Origin: Acetobacter ghanensis
GTDB taxonomy: Bacteria; Pseudomonadota; Alphaproteobacteria; Acetobacterales; Acetobacteraceae
DNA length: 64,000 bases
Direction of reading: 5' to 3'
NCBI RefSeq assembly: GCF_001499675.1
Contig: NZ_LN609302.1
Span: 1,525,896 to 1,589,895 of the forward strand
In this document: piece after piece, positions 19,298-28,782 of the stretch
Numbering within the stretch: position 1 is the stretch's first letter
How the letters are laid out: each line of letters opens with the position of its first letter
Notes under the pieces: generated by a model
Database searches by the model: none
What the model was told of the DNA's origin: nothing
The model's input: only the letters and a program-made list of their open reading frames with translations
Made by a program: the position numbers and the translations under genes

Positions 19298-20065
19298 ATG
19301 ACCGGAGGGCCGCGGTCCTTTTGGCAGTCGGCCCTACAGGTGCTTTACCCGCCAGCCTGCCTGCATTGTGGAGCGGAGGTGGTGCAGCACGGGACCGTAT
19401 GTGCGACCTGTTTCCTTCATCTTCAATCCGTTGTCGCACCTTATTGTCAGGCCTGCGCCGTACCGCAGGTCAGCGTTGAAATGCTGGGGGCCGATGGGTT
19501 GTGTCCGGCATGTGAGCGGCATCACCCGGCATGGGGGAAGGCGCGTGCGGCTTTTGTGTATGAAAGCGTGGCAAGGGAGCTGATTCTAAAGCTTAAATAT
19601 GCCGATAGAATCGACAATGCCTCGTTTCTTGCCCAGCATATGGTGCGCATAGGACAAGATATTCTGGTGGAAGACGCCCTTGTTGTGCCGGTGCCTGTGC
19701 ATCGTTGGCGTCTGTTCAGGCGTCGCTACAATCAGGCGGCGTTGCTGGCGCATGGGGTGGCAAAGCTGGCAGGCTTGCGCTGCCAGCCAGATATGCTGGT
19801 CCGTGTCCGTCCTACTGCGCCATTGGCAGCTTTTTCGCGTCAGGCCCGGCAGGATGAAATGGCGCAGGCTATTACGCTGCGGGCTGCCCGCAAGCCAATG
19901 GTTTGTGGCCGGGATATTGTTGTGGTGGATGATCTGCTTACGACTGGGGCCACAGCTACCGCATGTGCCAATGCATTGCTGCACGCTGGTGCGCGAAGCG
20001 TCAGTCTTCTTGTCGCAGGAGTGGTGCCTGCACGCCCAGATGTTGATATGGATATGCCAACATAG
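19298..20065 (+). CDS. comF: ComF family phosphoribosyltransferase-like protein
   Basis: A 255-aa protein of the ComF/GntX family. The N-terminal double zinc finger has four Cys pairs (CLHCG, CATC, CQAC, CPAC), and the C-terminal type I phosphoribosyltransferase fold has the PRPP loop IVVVDDLLTTGAT near residue 208. ComF is needed for DNA uptake in transformable bacteria and is linked to replication-fork metabolism elsewhere. The frame is open from 19211 but ATG 19298 matches family N-termini. It is divergent from the methyltransferase and 76 nt ahead of the glutaredoxin. Confidence 0.88.
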   Translation: MTGGPRSFWQSALQVLYPPACLHCGAEVVQHGTVCATCFLHLQSVVAPYCQACAVPQVSVEMLGADGLCPACERHHPAWGKARAAFVYESVARELILKLKYADRIDNASFLAQHMVRIGQDILVEDALVVPVPVHRWRLFRRRYNQAALLAHGVAKLAGLRCQPDMLVRVRPTAPLAAFSRQARQDEMAQAITLRAARKPMVCGRDIVVVDDLLTTGATATACANALLHAGARSVSLLVAGVVPARPDVDMDMPT

Positions 20066-20141
20066 ACACGGCGGGCCAACACCATAATATGGTCAGCTAA
20101 AGTGGATTGAACCGATAACCCATACTCAGCAAGGACAGTTT

Positions 20142-20402
20142 ATGCCTGAAATTAAAATTTATACCCAGCCCGGTTGCCCATATTGCATGCGTGCAGTGGC
20201 TTTGCTGGAAAGCAAGAAGGTTCCGTTTACCGAGATTAACGCACCGCGCGGCACAGCAGAGCGCGATGAAGCCATAGCTCTTTCTGGTGGCCAGACAACG
20301 GTGCCGCAGACATTTTTGGATGGAAAGCCTCTGGGTGGGTGTGATGACCTGATGCGTCTTGAACGCACCGGGCAGTTAAATGGTATGCTGGGCCTGAGCT
20401 GA
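20142..20402 (+). CDS. grxC: Glutaredoxin 3 (GrxC)
   Basis: An 86-aa dithiol glutaredoxin that reduces disulfides and glutathionylated proteins with glutathione. It has the active site CPYC at residues 12-15, the cis-proline TVP and the GGCDDL glutathione-binding end. It is preceded by AGGACAG. The gene belongs to the comF-grxC-DUF1178 run. Confidence 0.95.
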   Translation: MPEIKIYTQPGCPYCMRAVALLESKKVPFTEINAPRGTAERDEAIALSGGQTTVPQTFLDGKPLGGCDDLMRLERTGQLNGMLGLS

Positions 20403-20443
20403 CTTTTTGTCACAATTAAAAGGCCATATCAGGATAAGTTAAC

Positions 20444-20926
20444 ATGATCTGCTACCGTCTGCGTTGTGCCCACGACCATGTGTTTGAAGGCTGGTACAAG
20501 GACAGCAGTACGTTCGTCATGCTCCGGCAAAAGGGGCTTCTCAATTGTCCGGAGTGCGGCACGTCCGAGGTGGATCAGGCCCCTATGGCCCCGGCCATTG
20601 TTGGGCGCGGTCGTGCACGCCCTGTATCGGAAGAATCTGAGCAGGAGACGGAGGCCGATGCGGCTCCCGTTGCCCCAGTCGCGCCCTCTGGTCCGGCGGT
20701 CTTACCTGATGTTGTGCTGAGTGCCATGCGCGAGGTCAGGCGCACGGTTGAAGACAACTGCGAAAATGTGGGGCGGCGGTTTGCAGAAGAGGCCTTGCGC
20801 ATTCATTATGGTGAGGCCCCTGAGCGCGGCATTTATGGCGAGATGTCTGAATCCCAGCGTGAAGAACTGGAAGAAGAAGGTGTCGCCTTCCAGAATATTC
20901 CCTGGGTGCGTGACACGGACAGTTGA
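20444..20926 (+). CDS. DUF1178 family protein
   Basis: A 160-aa protein of unknown function in a family found throughout Alphaproteobacteria. The N-terminus MICYRLRCAHDHVFEGWY with the pair CPECG looks like a zinc ribbon. A low-complexity Glu/Ala/Pro linker (about 60-85) leads to a conserved C-terminal helical block (GRRFAEEALRIHYGEAPERGIYGE). It lies 41 nt after grxC, as in related genomes. No function can be given. Confidence 0.88.
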   Translation: MICYRLRCAHDHVFEGWYKDSSTFVMLRQKGLLNCPECGTSEVDQAPMAPAIVGRGRARPVSEESEQETEADAAPVAPVAPSGPAVLPDVVLSAMREVRRTVEDNCENVGRRFAEEALRIHYGEAPERGIYGEMSESQREELEEEGVAFQNIPWVRDTDS

Positions 20927-21043
20927 ATGTCTGGTCTGACCATATACAAATGGGGGTGGTGTGTAAGGGAGTGATCCCCCACATCCTTGAGGGCTGGATG
21001 GCCCGGAAGCCATACCGCTAGCCCGGTTGAGGGAGAAGCAGAT

Positions 21044-21556
21044 ATGAAAAGAGACAGAGCGTCAGGCATGGTATCTAAAGCCAAAAAGGGTGTGGCAGCC
21101 CTGCTGGCTGTTTTTCTGGCTGGTGCGCCTGCTGTGTCTCTGTCTGCTGAATCCTTATCGAATGAAAACACTTTAAGCGGGTACTGGCTGAGTCAGGACC
21201 ATGATGGTGTTTTTAAAATAGATCGGTGTGGTCAGAATTTGTGCGGGCATCTGGTTGGCCTGCGCTACGAGGGGACAAATGTCCCACATGGGCATGACGG
21301 CAAGTCCGAATGTGACCTGCTCATGCTGACGGATTTCCGCCCTATGGGGGATGATAATAAAGGGCGCTGGGCCGGGCATATTCTGGACCCCGATACGGGG
21401 CATTTATACGATGCCCAGATATGGTCCAATCAGCCGGACGTTCTGAAGCTGCGTGGTTATCTGGGTCTGCCTATTTTTGGCGAAACCCAGACATGGACCC
21501 GCTATAATGGCCCACCTATGGGGCCTGTGTGCAAAATTCCCGACTCAGTTAAATAG
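21044..21556 (+). CDS. DUF2147 domain exported protein
   Basis: A 170-aa protein with a Sec signal sequence (residues ~1-35, AVFLAGAPAVSLSAES) and a DUF2147 domain: GYWLSQDHDGVFKIDRCG, LCGHLVGLRY, GRWAGHILDPDTGHLYDA and LKLRGYLGLPIFGETQTW. Members are secreted and unstudied, though the fold is lipocalin-like. ATG 21044 with GGGAGAAG in front is preferred over an upstream non-ATG start at 20987. It may be a separate transcript from DUF1178 (117-nt gap). Confidence 0.85.
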   Translation: MKRDRASGMVSKAKKGVAALLAVFLAGAPAVSLSAESLSNENTLSGYWLSQDHDGVFKIDRCGQNLCGHLVGLRYEGTNVPHGHDGKSECDLLMLTDFRPMGDDNKGRWAGHILDPDTGHLYDAQIWSNQPDVLKLRGYLGLPIFGETQTWTRYNGPPMGPVCKIPDSVK

Positions 21557-21567
21557 CATCGGGTTAG

Positions 21568-21594
21568 GGGCTGGAGAAATGTGCTCTCCAGCCC
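21568..21594. terminator. Bidirectional hairpin between DUF2147 gene and ubiG
   Basis: GGGCTGGAGA (21568-21577) is perfectly complementary to TCTCCAGCCC (21585-21594), with a 7-nt loop. It sits between convergent stops, followed by GTTAAAACTTTT. It is likely to end both transcripts. Confidence 0.75.
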
Positions 21595-21610
21595 GTTAAA
21601 ACTTTTATAA

Positions 21611-22351
21611 TCAGTATTTTGTAAACGCTGCGATGTAGTTGATCCCAAGGTCACGCGTTTCCTTCCAGCCCGTGGGGCCGGGCATCATGCCTGCAATGTC
21701 GATCATGCGTAGGCCTGCCGCTCGGGCATATTGACCCAGTTCGGATGGTTGGATGAACTTGCGCCATTCATGCGTTCCCACAGGGAGCAGGCGGAGAATA
21801 TATTCCGCGCCAATTTTTCCCACGGCAAGGGACCGCAGGGTACGGTTCATGGTGGAAACAATGACCGTACCCTGCGGTCCTACAAGTTGGGCTAGCATGT
21901 CCATAAATGCCGCAGGATCAGTAACATGCTCAATAATTTCTAACGCGACCACGGCGTCAAACTGGCTGCCTTCGGCAACCAGATCTTCCGCGCTGCCATT
22001 GCGGTAGTGCAGAGGGCCTGCGTGTTCAGGAAGCGGGCAGGCAGCTAGGTGCTCTTTGGCTGCGGCAATGCCATTGGCCGAGGCATCCAGCCCCAGCACA
22101 TCGTAGCCAGCTTTGGCCAGTGCTTCGCTCGCCAGCCCGGCGCCACATCCGATGTCCAGAATTTTTGCGCGGCGCGATGTGCGGCCACGTAACGGCAGGT
22201 GCCGGCAGGCCCAGTCTATGCGCAACGCATTCATGGCGTGCAGTGGGCGCATGGGACCAGAAGGATTCCACCATTGCTCCGCAAGGGCGCTAAACCGTGC
22301 GATTTCTTCATCAGAGACCGAAGAGGCCCCATGTGGGCTGGTGGCGTTCAT
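21611..22351 (-). CDS. ubiG: Ubiquinone biosynthesis O-methyltransferase UbiG
   Basis: UbiG performs the two O-methylations of ubiquinone synthesis. From ATG 22351 the protein is 246 aa with the typical N-terminus FSALAEQWWNPSGPMRPLHAMN, motif I ILDIGCGAG, FDAVVALEIIEHV, and the late block GTHEWRKFIQPSEL. The frame is open 104 codons further upstream, but that part is antisense to lysC and its leader. An AGGAAAGGA site precedes ATG 22351. Ubiquinone is the electron acceptor for Mqo and the periplasmic dehydrogenases of acetic acid bacteria. Confidence 0.96.
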   Translation of the reverse strand: MNATSPHGASSVSDEEIARFSALAEQWWNPSGPMRPLHAMNALRIDWACRHLPLRGRTSRRAKILDIGCGAGLASEALAKAGYDVLGLDASANGIAAAKEHLAACPLPEHAGPLHYRNGSAEDLVAEGSQFDAVVALEIIEHVTDPAAFMDMLAQLVGPQGTVIVSTMNRTLRSLAVGKIGAEYILRLLPVGTHEWRKFIQPSELGQYARAAGLRMIDIAGMMPGPTGWKETRDLGINYIAAFTKY

Positions 22352-22523
22352 GCAACAAATTCCTTTCCTGCTGGTCTCCCCGCTGGACGAAAGGGGGCCG
22401 GGAAGGTTATGTGACGCGCCTTGTAAAGCTGTGCAACCGTTCCTGTTCGTCTTTTCTGGCAGAGCTGGGGTCGAATTGGGGTTGGTGGCATGTTCTGCGG
22501 CTTGTCTGGTGGAGAATAAAGCT

Positions 22524-23777
22524 ATGTCCGGTTCCGCACCCCGGATTGTCATGAAATTCGGCGGAACGTCTGTCGGCGACCTTGATCGTATTCGGGCCGT
22601 GGCCGAGCGCGTCAAAAAACAGAAAGACGCAGGATGTGATGTTCTGGTTGTCGTTTCCGCCATGGCGGGGGAGACAAACAGGCTCGTCGGCTTCTGTCAG
22701 TCTCTCTCTCCTTTGCATGATCCCAAGGAATACGATTCCATTGTGGCTACGGGAGAGCAGGTGACCAGTGGTCTGCTTGCCATTGCATTGCAGAAGCTGG
22801 GTGTGCCTTCCCGCTCGTTTGCCGGCTGGCAGGTGCCTATTCTAACCGATTCGGCGCATGGCAAAGCCAGCCTGGATACGATAGATGGCGCACGTCTGCT
22901 GGGCTGCATGGCCGAGGGCATGGTGCCGGTTGTGGCGGGCTTTCAGGGCGTTGCGCCAGATGGGCGTGTGTCCACTTTGGGGCGAGGTGGTTCGGATACG
23001 TCCGCTGTGGCGCTGGCTGCGGCCATTAAGGCGGACCGGTGTGACATCTACACGGATGTGGATGGCATTTACACAACCGACCCGCGTATTGTGCCGAAAG
23101 CGCGCAAGCTTGATAAAATTACCTATGAGGAAATGCTGGAACTGGCCTCGGTCGGCGCCAAGGTGCTGCAAACCCGCAGTGTAGGGCTTGCCATGCGTGA
23201 GGGTGTGCGGGTTCAGGTGCTTTCCAGCTTTGCGGATGGTCCGGCTGTTATGGAAGGGCATCTTCCCGGGTCTTTGGTGGTGGATGAGGACGAAATCGTG
23301 GAAAAGAAACTGGTTACCGGCATTGCCTACTCGCGTGATGAAGCCAAGCTGTCGGTTCGGCGTATTCCGGACCGTCCCGGCATTGCCGCAGCGATCTTTG
23401 GCCCGATGAGCGAAGCGCACGTGAACGTGGACATGATTGTGCAAAGCACTGGCGCGGACGGCACCACCAACATGACCTTCACAACCAGCAAGAGCGACCT
23501 GCCGCAGGCGATCAATGTGCTGGAAAGTGTTCGGGACTCCGTGCAGTACGAAGAACTGGCGACTGACCCGGATATTGTTAAGATCAGCGTTGTCGGCACG
23601 GGCATGCGTTCGCACGCTGGCGTGGCTAGCACCATGTTCCGCACTTTGTCTGAGCGGTCGATCAACATTCAGGCTATCTCTACCAGCGAGATCAAGATTT
23701 CTGTTCTGGTGGCGGCGGAATATGCAGAACTTGCCGTTCGTGCCCTCCATACCGCATACGGGCTGGACAATGTCTGA
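22524..23777 (+). CDS. lysC: Aspartate kinase LysC
   Basis: Aspartokinase phosphorylates aspartate, the entry to lysine, methionine, threonine and diaminopimelate synthesis. From ATG 22524 (GGTGGAGAATAAAGCT upstream) it is 417 aa. It starts IVMKFGGTSVGD, has GRGGSDTSAVALAA, DVDGIYTTDPR, and two C-terminal ACT regulatory domains (RPGIAAAIFGPMSEAHVNVD and HAGVASTMFRTLSERSINI). The ORF is open from 22113 but that part is antisense to ubiG. The stop overlaps the next start by 8 nt. Confidence 0.96.
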   Translation: MSGSAPRIVMKFGGTSVGDLDRIRAVAERVKKQKDAGCDVLVVVSAMAGETNRLVGFCQSLSPLHDPKEYDSIVATGEQVTSGLLAIALQKLGVPSRSFAGWQVPILTDSAHGKASLDTIDGARLLGCMAEGMVPVVAGFQGVAPDGRVSTLGRGGSDTSAVALAAAIKADRCDIYTDVDGIYTTDPRIVPKARKLDKITYEEMLELASVGAKVLQTRSVGLAMREGVRVQVLSSFADGPAVMEGHLPGSLVVDEDEIVEKKLVTGIAYSRDEAKLSVRRIPDRPGIAAAIFGPMSEAHVNVDMIVQSTGADGTTNMTFTTSKSDLPQAINVLESVRDSVQYEELATDPDIVKISVVGTGMRSHAGVASTMFRTLSERSINIQAISTSEIKISVLVAAEYAELAVRALHTAYGLDNV

Positions 23778-24858
23778 GCAAAACCAAGTGGTCACGCCGA
23801 GCGATGCCCCCACGGATGCGGAGCTGCAACGCGCCCGCAAGCGGCTGGATGCCCTGTGGCGGCGTGGAACCGAGTTTTTGGGGGCGCAGTATGCCATTCT
23901 TGGTGGCGCCATGTCCTGGGTCAGTGAGCGCAATCTGGTTTCGGCTATTTCCAACGCTGGTGGGTTTGGCGTCATTGCCTGCGGGGCAATGGAACCGGCC
24001 CGTCTGGCGGAGGAAATTCAGGCCACCCGCGCTCTGACGGACCGCCCCTTTGGCGTGAACCTGATTACCATGCACCCGCAGTTGAATGAGCTGGTGCAGG
24101 TCTGTCTGGATGCAGGCGTGGGGCACATTGTGCTGGCGGGTGGTATTCCCCCCGGCGCAGCCATCAAGGCCATTAAGGAGGGAGGGGCAAAGGTTATTGC
24201 GTTCTCTCCGGCTCTGGTGCTGGCCAAGCGTCTGGTCAAGATGGGCGTGGATGCGCTGGTGATTGAAGGCGCGGAAGCCGGTGGGCATGTTGGCCCGGTT
24301 TCGCTAACCGTTCTGGCGCAGGAAATTCTGCCACATATCCAGAGTGTTCCGGTTTTTGTTGCGGGCGGTCTGGGTCGGGGCGACGCTCTGGTATCCTACC
24401 TTGAGCAGGGAGCCTCCGGCGGGCAGTTGGGCACACGCTTTGCTGCGGCGGAAGAAAGCATCGCTCACGAAAAGTTCAAAAAAGCATTTGTGCGTGCCGC
24501 TGCGCGTGATGCCGTAACCTCCGTTCAGCTGGATGAACGTTTTCCGGTCATTCCCGTGCGTGCTCTTGGTAACGAGGGTGGGCGGCAGTTTGTCAGCCAT
24601 CAGGCCGATGTGATCCGTCGTTTTCAGGCGGGGGAACTCACGCGGGAGGCTGCTCAGCTTGAAATCGAGCATTTCTGGGCTGGTGCGTTGCGCCGTGCCG
24701 TGATTGATGGCGATGTTGAGCAGGGGTCTGTTATGGCAGGCCAATCTGTTGGTATGGTAACATCTGTCCAGCCCGTGGCGCAGATTATTGAAGATCTGGT
24801 CGAGCAGGCTACTGTGGCACTGGTACGTCAACAACGTCGTATGGATGCGGATGGCTGA
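23770..24858 (+). CDS. Nitronate monooxygenase family FMN protein
   Basis: A 362-aa TIM-barrel flavoprotein of the 2-nitropropane dioxygenase/nitronate monooxygenase family. Landmarks are PILGGAMSWV-like (YAILGGAMSWVS), SNAGGFGVIACG, PFGVNLI, EGAEAGGHVG and GGLGRGDALVSYLEQGASGGQLGTRF. Family members oxidise alkyl nitronates, and some act as quinone reductases or enoyl reductases; the substrate is unknown. It overlaps lysC by 8 nt and the downstream RodZ-like gene by 8 nt, so these three are a coupled operon. Confidence 0.88.
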   Translation: MSEQNQVVTPSDAPTDAELQRARKRLDALWRRGTEFLGAQYAILGGAMSWVSERNLVSAISNAGGFGVIACGAMEPARLAEEIQATRALTDRPFGVNLITMHPQLNELVQVCLDAGVGHIVLAGGIPPGAAIKAIKEGGAKVIAFSPALVLAKRLVKMGVDALVIEGAEAGGHVGPVSLTVLAQEILPHIQSVPVFVAGGLGRGDALVSYLEQGASGGQLGTRFAAAEESIAHEKFKKAFVRAAARDAVTSVQLDERFPVIPVRALGNEGGRQFVSHQADVIRRFQAGELTREAAQLEIEHFWAGALRRAVIDGDVEQGSVMAGQSVGMVTSVQPVAQIIEDLVEQATVALVRQQRRMDADG

Positions 24859-26107
24859 ATACGCCCAAGGTTCTGATCAGGAGCAAGGTTCGCCTTTGCC
24901 CCCGCTGCCAGATGCTGCGGCTCTGGGGGTAGGCGAAGCTTTGCGTAAACGCCGGGAGCAGCTTGGCTGGGCAATTGAGGATGTTGCCGCCTGGCTGCGG
25001 ATCCGTGGCGTTTATCTGGAAGCGTTGGAAAGCGGTAATGCCAGCGTTCTTCCCGCCGAGGTCTATGCACTAGGTTTTTTACGCACATATGGGCAGGCTC
25101 TGGGCTTTGACCCGGAGCAGTTGCTCAAGCTGTACCGTCAGGAGGGGCGGCTTGGGGTGCGCAAGCCAGAACTGGATTTTCCCGATCCTCCGCCTGACCG
25201 TCGTTTGCCGCCCTCTGTCAGTATTTCGTTGGGGCTAATTGTTATTCTGGCCAGTTATGTGGGGTGGTACTGTTTTGTTGGACATGCCCCGCCTGTGCCG
25301 GAAAGGGTGCCGCCTGTAGCGACCCTTATGCCCGGTGAGAGTGCAAAAAACGCACCGTCCCCACAGGTTGCTTCCATTCTGCCTGACCATAACATCGCAC
25401 AGGTCCCAACCGTTCCTCCGACTGTTATTCCCTTAGCGCCCCCCGCACCACCAGAAGGGGGCGAGCCCCCATCGTCCGGCAATGCGGCCAGTGTTGCGGA
25501 TGCCGGTGTTGCAAATGCAGGGGGAAGTACTGCACCAGTTGGTGCACCTTTGCCAGTGCCGCCGGCTCACAGTGAGCCGGATGCGGTTGTGCCCGCAGTG
25601 GATGCACCGCTTATGCTCAAGGCAGTCGCGCCAAGCTGGGTTCAGGTAAAGAACACCGCAGGCAAAGTGGTGTATGATCACATTCTGCAACCGGGTGATG
25701 TTTGGAGCGTGCCTGCCGATAACGGGCCTTACAGCCTTACTGTCGGGAATGCCGGTGGGATTGTACTGGCGCAGGGGGCGTTGACAACACCGCCTTTGGG
25801 ACGGAATGGGGCCGTGCTGCGGCATATAGCCCTCACGCCAGATGTCATGCAGCAGGCTCAGGCTGGTGGGGTTAGCCCCACACCTGTAGCACCTGTTGTG
25901 CCTGCCGGATCAGCGCCGGGGGCTGCATCCTTACCAGTCAATGGTGCAAAGGACGTTGCGCCCGTTACCACTGAGGGTGGGCCGCCTGCACCGGCACCGG
26001 CACAGGCTGAGGCGGCTAAACCGCCGCCACGCGGCAATACACCCCCCGCCGAGCCGAGTGCGGACGACCTGAACGCCCGCCAGCTAAATGGGCTTGGCAC
26101 GCATTGA
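24851..26107 (+). CDS. RodZ-like helix-turn-helix membrane protein
   Basis: A 418-aa bitopic protein. Residues ~25-100 form the RodZ-type HTH (LRKRREQLGWAIEDVAAWLRI, YLEALESGN, YALGFLRTYGQALGFDP). One membrane helix follows at ~120-140 (VSISLGLIVILASYVGWYCF). A Pro/Ala-rich periplasmic spacer then leads to a DUF4115 domain (LMLKAVAPSWVQVKNTAGKVVYDHILQPGD), and the tail is again Pro/Ala-rich. RodZ ties MreB to the cell-wall elongasome. ATG 24851 overlaps the previous stop; ATG 24845 is an alternative. Such a gene beside ispG and hisS is common in Proteobacteria. Confidence 0.87.
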   Translation: MAEYAQGSDQEQGSPLPPLPDAAALGVGEALRKRREQLGWAIEDVAAWLRIRGVYLEALESGNASVLPAEVYALGFLRTYGQALGFDPEQLLKLYRQEGRLGVRKPELDFPDPPPDRRLPPSVSISLGLIVILASYVGWYCFVGHAPPVPERVPPVATLMPGESAKNAPSPQVASILPDHNIAQVPTVPPTVIPLAPPAPPEGGEPPSSGNAASVADAGVANAGGSTAPVGAPLPVPPAHSEPDAVVPAVDAPLMLKAVAPSWVQVKNTAGKVVYDHILQPGDVWSVPADNGPYSLTVGNAGGIVLAQGALTTPPLGRNGAVLRHIALTPDVMQQAQAGGVSPTPVAPVVPAGSAPGAASLPVNGAKDVAPVTTEGGPPAPAPAQAEAAKPPPRGNTPPAEPSADDLNARQLNGLGTH

Positions 26108-26244
26108 ATGGCTCTTTCCATGCTTTATGTATAGCCAACAGGGCTTGATTTTGGCAGGAAAGCAGCAAACTTAAAGCGGGAGACGCCGCAGCGCCGAAAT
26201 GCGGCCCACCTCCCTCAACTGTCGTCTCGACAAAAGGATGTAAG

Positions 26245-27405
26245 ATGAGCGGCTACCGGCCATACCAGCATATCGAGCGTCGGAAATCTCGGCAGATCCA
26301 CGTCGGCAAGGTAGCCGTCGGTGGGGACGCCCCAATTTCCGTCCAGACCATGACCAATACGCTGACCAGCGACGCACAGGCGACCATTGAGCAGATTCGC
26401 CGGGCGGAACTGGCAGGCGTTGATATTGTTCGCGTGTCCTGCCCAGATGAGGACAGCACGAAGGCGCTTGCTGAAATTGTGAAGGAAGTGAACGTGCCCA
26501 TCGTGGCGGACATTCACTTCCATTATAAACGGGCCATTGAGGCCGCCAAGGCCGGGGCTGCCTGCCTGCGCATTAATCCGGGCAACATTGGTAGTGCAGA
26601 CCGTGTGCGCGAAGTGGTGCAGGCTGCCAAGGATTATGGCTGCTCCATTCGTATTGGCGTGAACGCAGGCTCGCTGGAAAAGCACCTGCTGGAAAAATAT
26701 GGTGAGCCCAACCCCGAAGCTCTGGTGGAAAGTGCGCTCGAACACGCCAAAATTCTGGAAGATCATGACTTCCGTGAATTCAAGATCAGCGTAAAGGCGT
26801 CGGACGTGTTCATGGCAGTTGCGGCTTATCAGCAGCTTGCCGATGCGTGCGAGTATCCGCTGCACATTGGTATTACGGAAGCAGGCAGCAAGCGTGCTGG
26901 TACCGTCAAGTCTTCCATTGGTCTGGGCAATCTGCTGTGGGCTGGTGTGGGTGACACCATGCGTGTTTCGCTTTCTGCCGCACCGGAAGAAGAAGTGCTG
27001 GTGGGCTGGGATATTCTGAAGTCCCTTGGGCTGCGGCATCGTGGTGTTAAAATTATTTCCTGCCCGTCCTGCGCACGTCAGGGCTTTAACGTGGTGGAAA
27101 CGGTCCAGACTCTTGAAGATCGTCTGGCCCATATCAAAACCCCGCTCACGCTTTCCATCATCGGGTGTGTGGTTAACGGACCGGGTGAAGCCCTTATGAC
27201 GGATCTGGGTGTGACGGGTGGTGGTTCCGGCCGCCACATGGTCTATTCAGCCGGTAAGCAGGATCACACCGTGCCCGCAGGGGACATGATCAACCATGTT
27301 GTTGGTCTGGTGGAAGAACGCGTGGCGGCCATTGAGGCTGAAGAAGCGCGTGCCAAGCAGGAAGGGGCGGCCCCGGAACTGCCAGACATGGCCTCCGCCA
27401 ATTAA
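26245..27405 (+). CDS. ispG: 4-hydroxy-3-methylbut-2-en-1-yl diphosphate synthase IspG
   Basis: IspG (GcpE) is the iron-sulfur enzyme of the penultimate step of the MEP isoprenoid pathway. The 386-aa protein has the TIM barrel start ([15 protein letters not shown]), RINPGNIG, and the C-terminal cluster region with CPSCARQGF and [10 protein letters not shown], giving the three Cys ligands. The last ~25 residues (Glu/Ala-rich) extend slightly past most relatives. A GGATGTAAG site precedes ATG 26245. There is a 137-nt gap after the RodZ-like gene and an apparent terminator after it. Confidence 0.96.
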   Translation: MSGYRPYQHIERRKSRQIHVGKVAVGGDAPISVQTMTNTLTSDAQATIEQIRRAELAGVDIVRVSCPDEDSTKALAEIVKEVNVPIVADIHFHYKRAIEAAKAGAACLRINPGNIGSADRVREVVQAAKDYGCSIRIGVNAGSLEKHLLEKYGEPNPEALVESALEHAKILEDHDFREFKISVKASDVFMAVAAYQQLADACEYPLHIGITEAGSKRAGTVKSSIGLGNLLWAGVGDTMRVSLSAAPEEEVLVGWDILKSLGLRHRGVKIISCPSCARQGFNVVETVQTLEDRLAHIKTPLTLSIIGCVVNGPGEALMTDLGVTGGGSGRHMVYSAGKQDHTVPAGDMINHVVGLVEERVAAIEAEEARAKQEGAAPELPDMASAN

Positions 27406-27419
27406 AACTTGCATACCAT

Positions 27420-27465
27420 CCGCCGCACGTAACCCGGCCTGTTCGGGGCGTGTGGCGGCTTTTTG
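27420..27465 (+). terminator. Probable intrinsic terminator between ispG and hisS
   Basis: CCGCCGCACG (27420-27429) pairs with CGTGTGGCGG (one G-T pair), followed by CTTTTT. It implies that hisS may have its own promoter or depend on read-through. Confidence 0.7.
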
Positions 27466-27534
27466 TTCAGTACATTTCATATATCAGGACGCCAAAGCCC
27501 CTTGGGGTTGCCCGTCAATCAGGAAAAACAGGCC

Positions 27535-28782
27535 GTGAGCAGCATTCAGCCCGTAAGAGGAACGCACGATCTTATTGGAGAAGAGCAGCGCCGCCATGCG
27601 CGCGTGGTGAGCACCGCCCGCCATATTGCTGGACTCTACGGGTTTGATGAATGGTCCACCCCTATCTTTGAAGAAACCCGCGTGTTCTCCCGTTCTCTGG
27701 GCGATACGTCGGATGTGGTTTCCAAGGAGATGTACTCCTTCAATGACCGGGATGGAGAGAGCCTGACTTTGCGGCCAGAAGGGACTGCTGCGGTCTGTCG
27801 TGCGCTGGTTACCAATGCGCTAACCCAGTCTCTCCCGCAGAAAGTGTTTTATACGGGGCCGATGTTCCGGCACGAGCGGCCGCAGAAGGGCCGTTACCGC
27901 CAGTTTCATCAGATCGGAGCGGAGTTGCTTGGTGCCGCCGAGCCTCTGGCGGATGCCGAGGCCATTGCCATGGGTTACGCTGTGTTGGAAGCCTTGGGTG
28001 TTGCGAATTGTGTAACGCTTGAACTGAATACACTGGGGGATGCTGCCAGCAGGGACGCATGGCGGCATGCGCTCGTGGCATATTTTTCAGCACATGGAGA
28101 CAAGCTGTCAGAAGATAGCCGTGTCAGGCTGGAAAAAAATCCGCTGCGTATTCTGGACAGCAAGGATGCAGGCGACCGCGAGCTTGTTGCCAACGCGCCG
28201 ATGATGGCTGAATTTTTGACCCCAGAGGCCCGTACATTCTGGGATGAATTGCGCCAGAAGTTAGATCTGTTTGGCATTGCGTACACCGTCAACCCCAGCA
28301 TTGTGCGTGGGTTGGATTACTACAACCACACTACGTTTGAGTTCGTGACCAACCGTTTGGGCTCGCAGGGTACGGTGCTGGCTGGTGGTCGCTATGACGG
28401 TCTGGTCAAGCAGATGGGAGGGCCGGAAGTGCCCGCTATTGGCTGGGCTGCAGGGGTGGAACGTCTGGCCATGTTGTTGGAAAGTGCCCCAGAGGCTCCA
28501 CGTTCTGTCGTGCTGATTCCGGTCGGCTCGCCTGATGAAAAAGCCGTATGCCAGATCTTGCAGGGCTTGCGTCAGCAAGGCGTCCGTACGGAAATTGGCT
28601 ACAAGGGGTCACTGCGTAAGAGGATGGAACGGGCAGGCAAGCAGAATGCAAGCCATGTTCTGTTTTTGGGCGAGGATGAACTGGTCCGGGGCGTATTCCG
28701 CGTCAAAAGCATGGAAAGCGGGCAGGAAAGCGAAGTCGCATCTGCCGCCCTTATGTCTGATGCACGGAGCATTTTTGCGTAA
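27535..28782 (+). CDS. hisS: Histidine--tRNA ligase HisS
   Basis: A class II aminoacyl-tRNA synthetase of 415 aa from GTG 27535. It begins [12 protein letters not shown], the family N-terminus, then shows motif 2 ([21 protein letters not shown]), the histidine motifs [12 protein letters not shown] and GGRYDGL, motif 3 [11 protein letters not shown], and a C-terminal anticodon-binding domain. AGGAAAAA lies about 10 nt before GTG. The open frame extends 24 codons upstream through a terminator-like stem and is unlikely to be translated. Its TAA overlaps the prfA ATG (TAATG). Confidence 0.95.
   Translation: MSSIQPVRGTHDLIGEEQRRHARVVSTARHIAGLYGFDEWSTPIFEETRVFSRSLGDTSDVVSKEMYSFNDRDGESLTLRPEGTAAVCRALVTNALTQSLPQKVFYTGPMFRHERPQKGRYRQFHQIGAELLGAAEPLADAEAIAMGYAVLEALGVANCVTLELNTLGDAASRDAWRHALVAYFSAHGDKLSEDSRVRLEKNPLRILDSKDAGDRELVANAPMMAEFLTPEARTFWDELRQKLDLFGIAYTVNPSIVRGLDYYNHTTFEFVTNRLGSQGTVLAGGRYDGLVKQMGGPEVPAIGWAAGVERLAMLLESAPEAPRSVVLIPVGSPDEKAVCQILQGLRQQGVRTEIGYKGSLRKRMERAGKQNASHVLFLGEDELVRGVFRVKSMESGQESEVASAALMSDARSIFA

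Noticed and set aside
20940-20980. Terminator hairpin before the DUF2147 gene
   Set aside because: TGGGGG and CCCCCA can pair across a ~20-nt loop, but the stem is short and no T-run follows.
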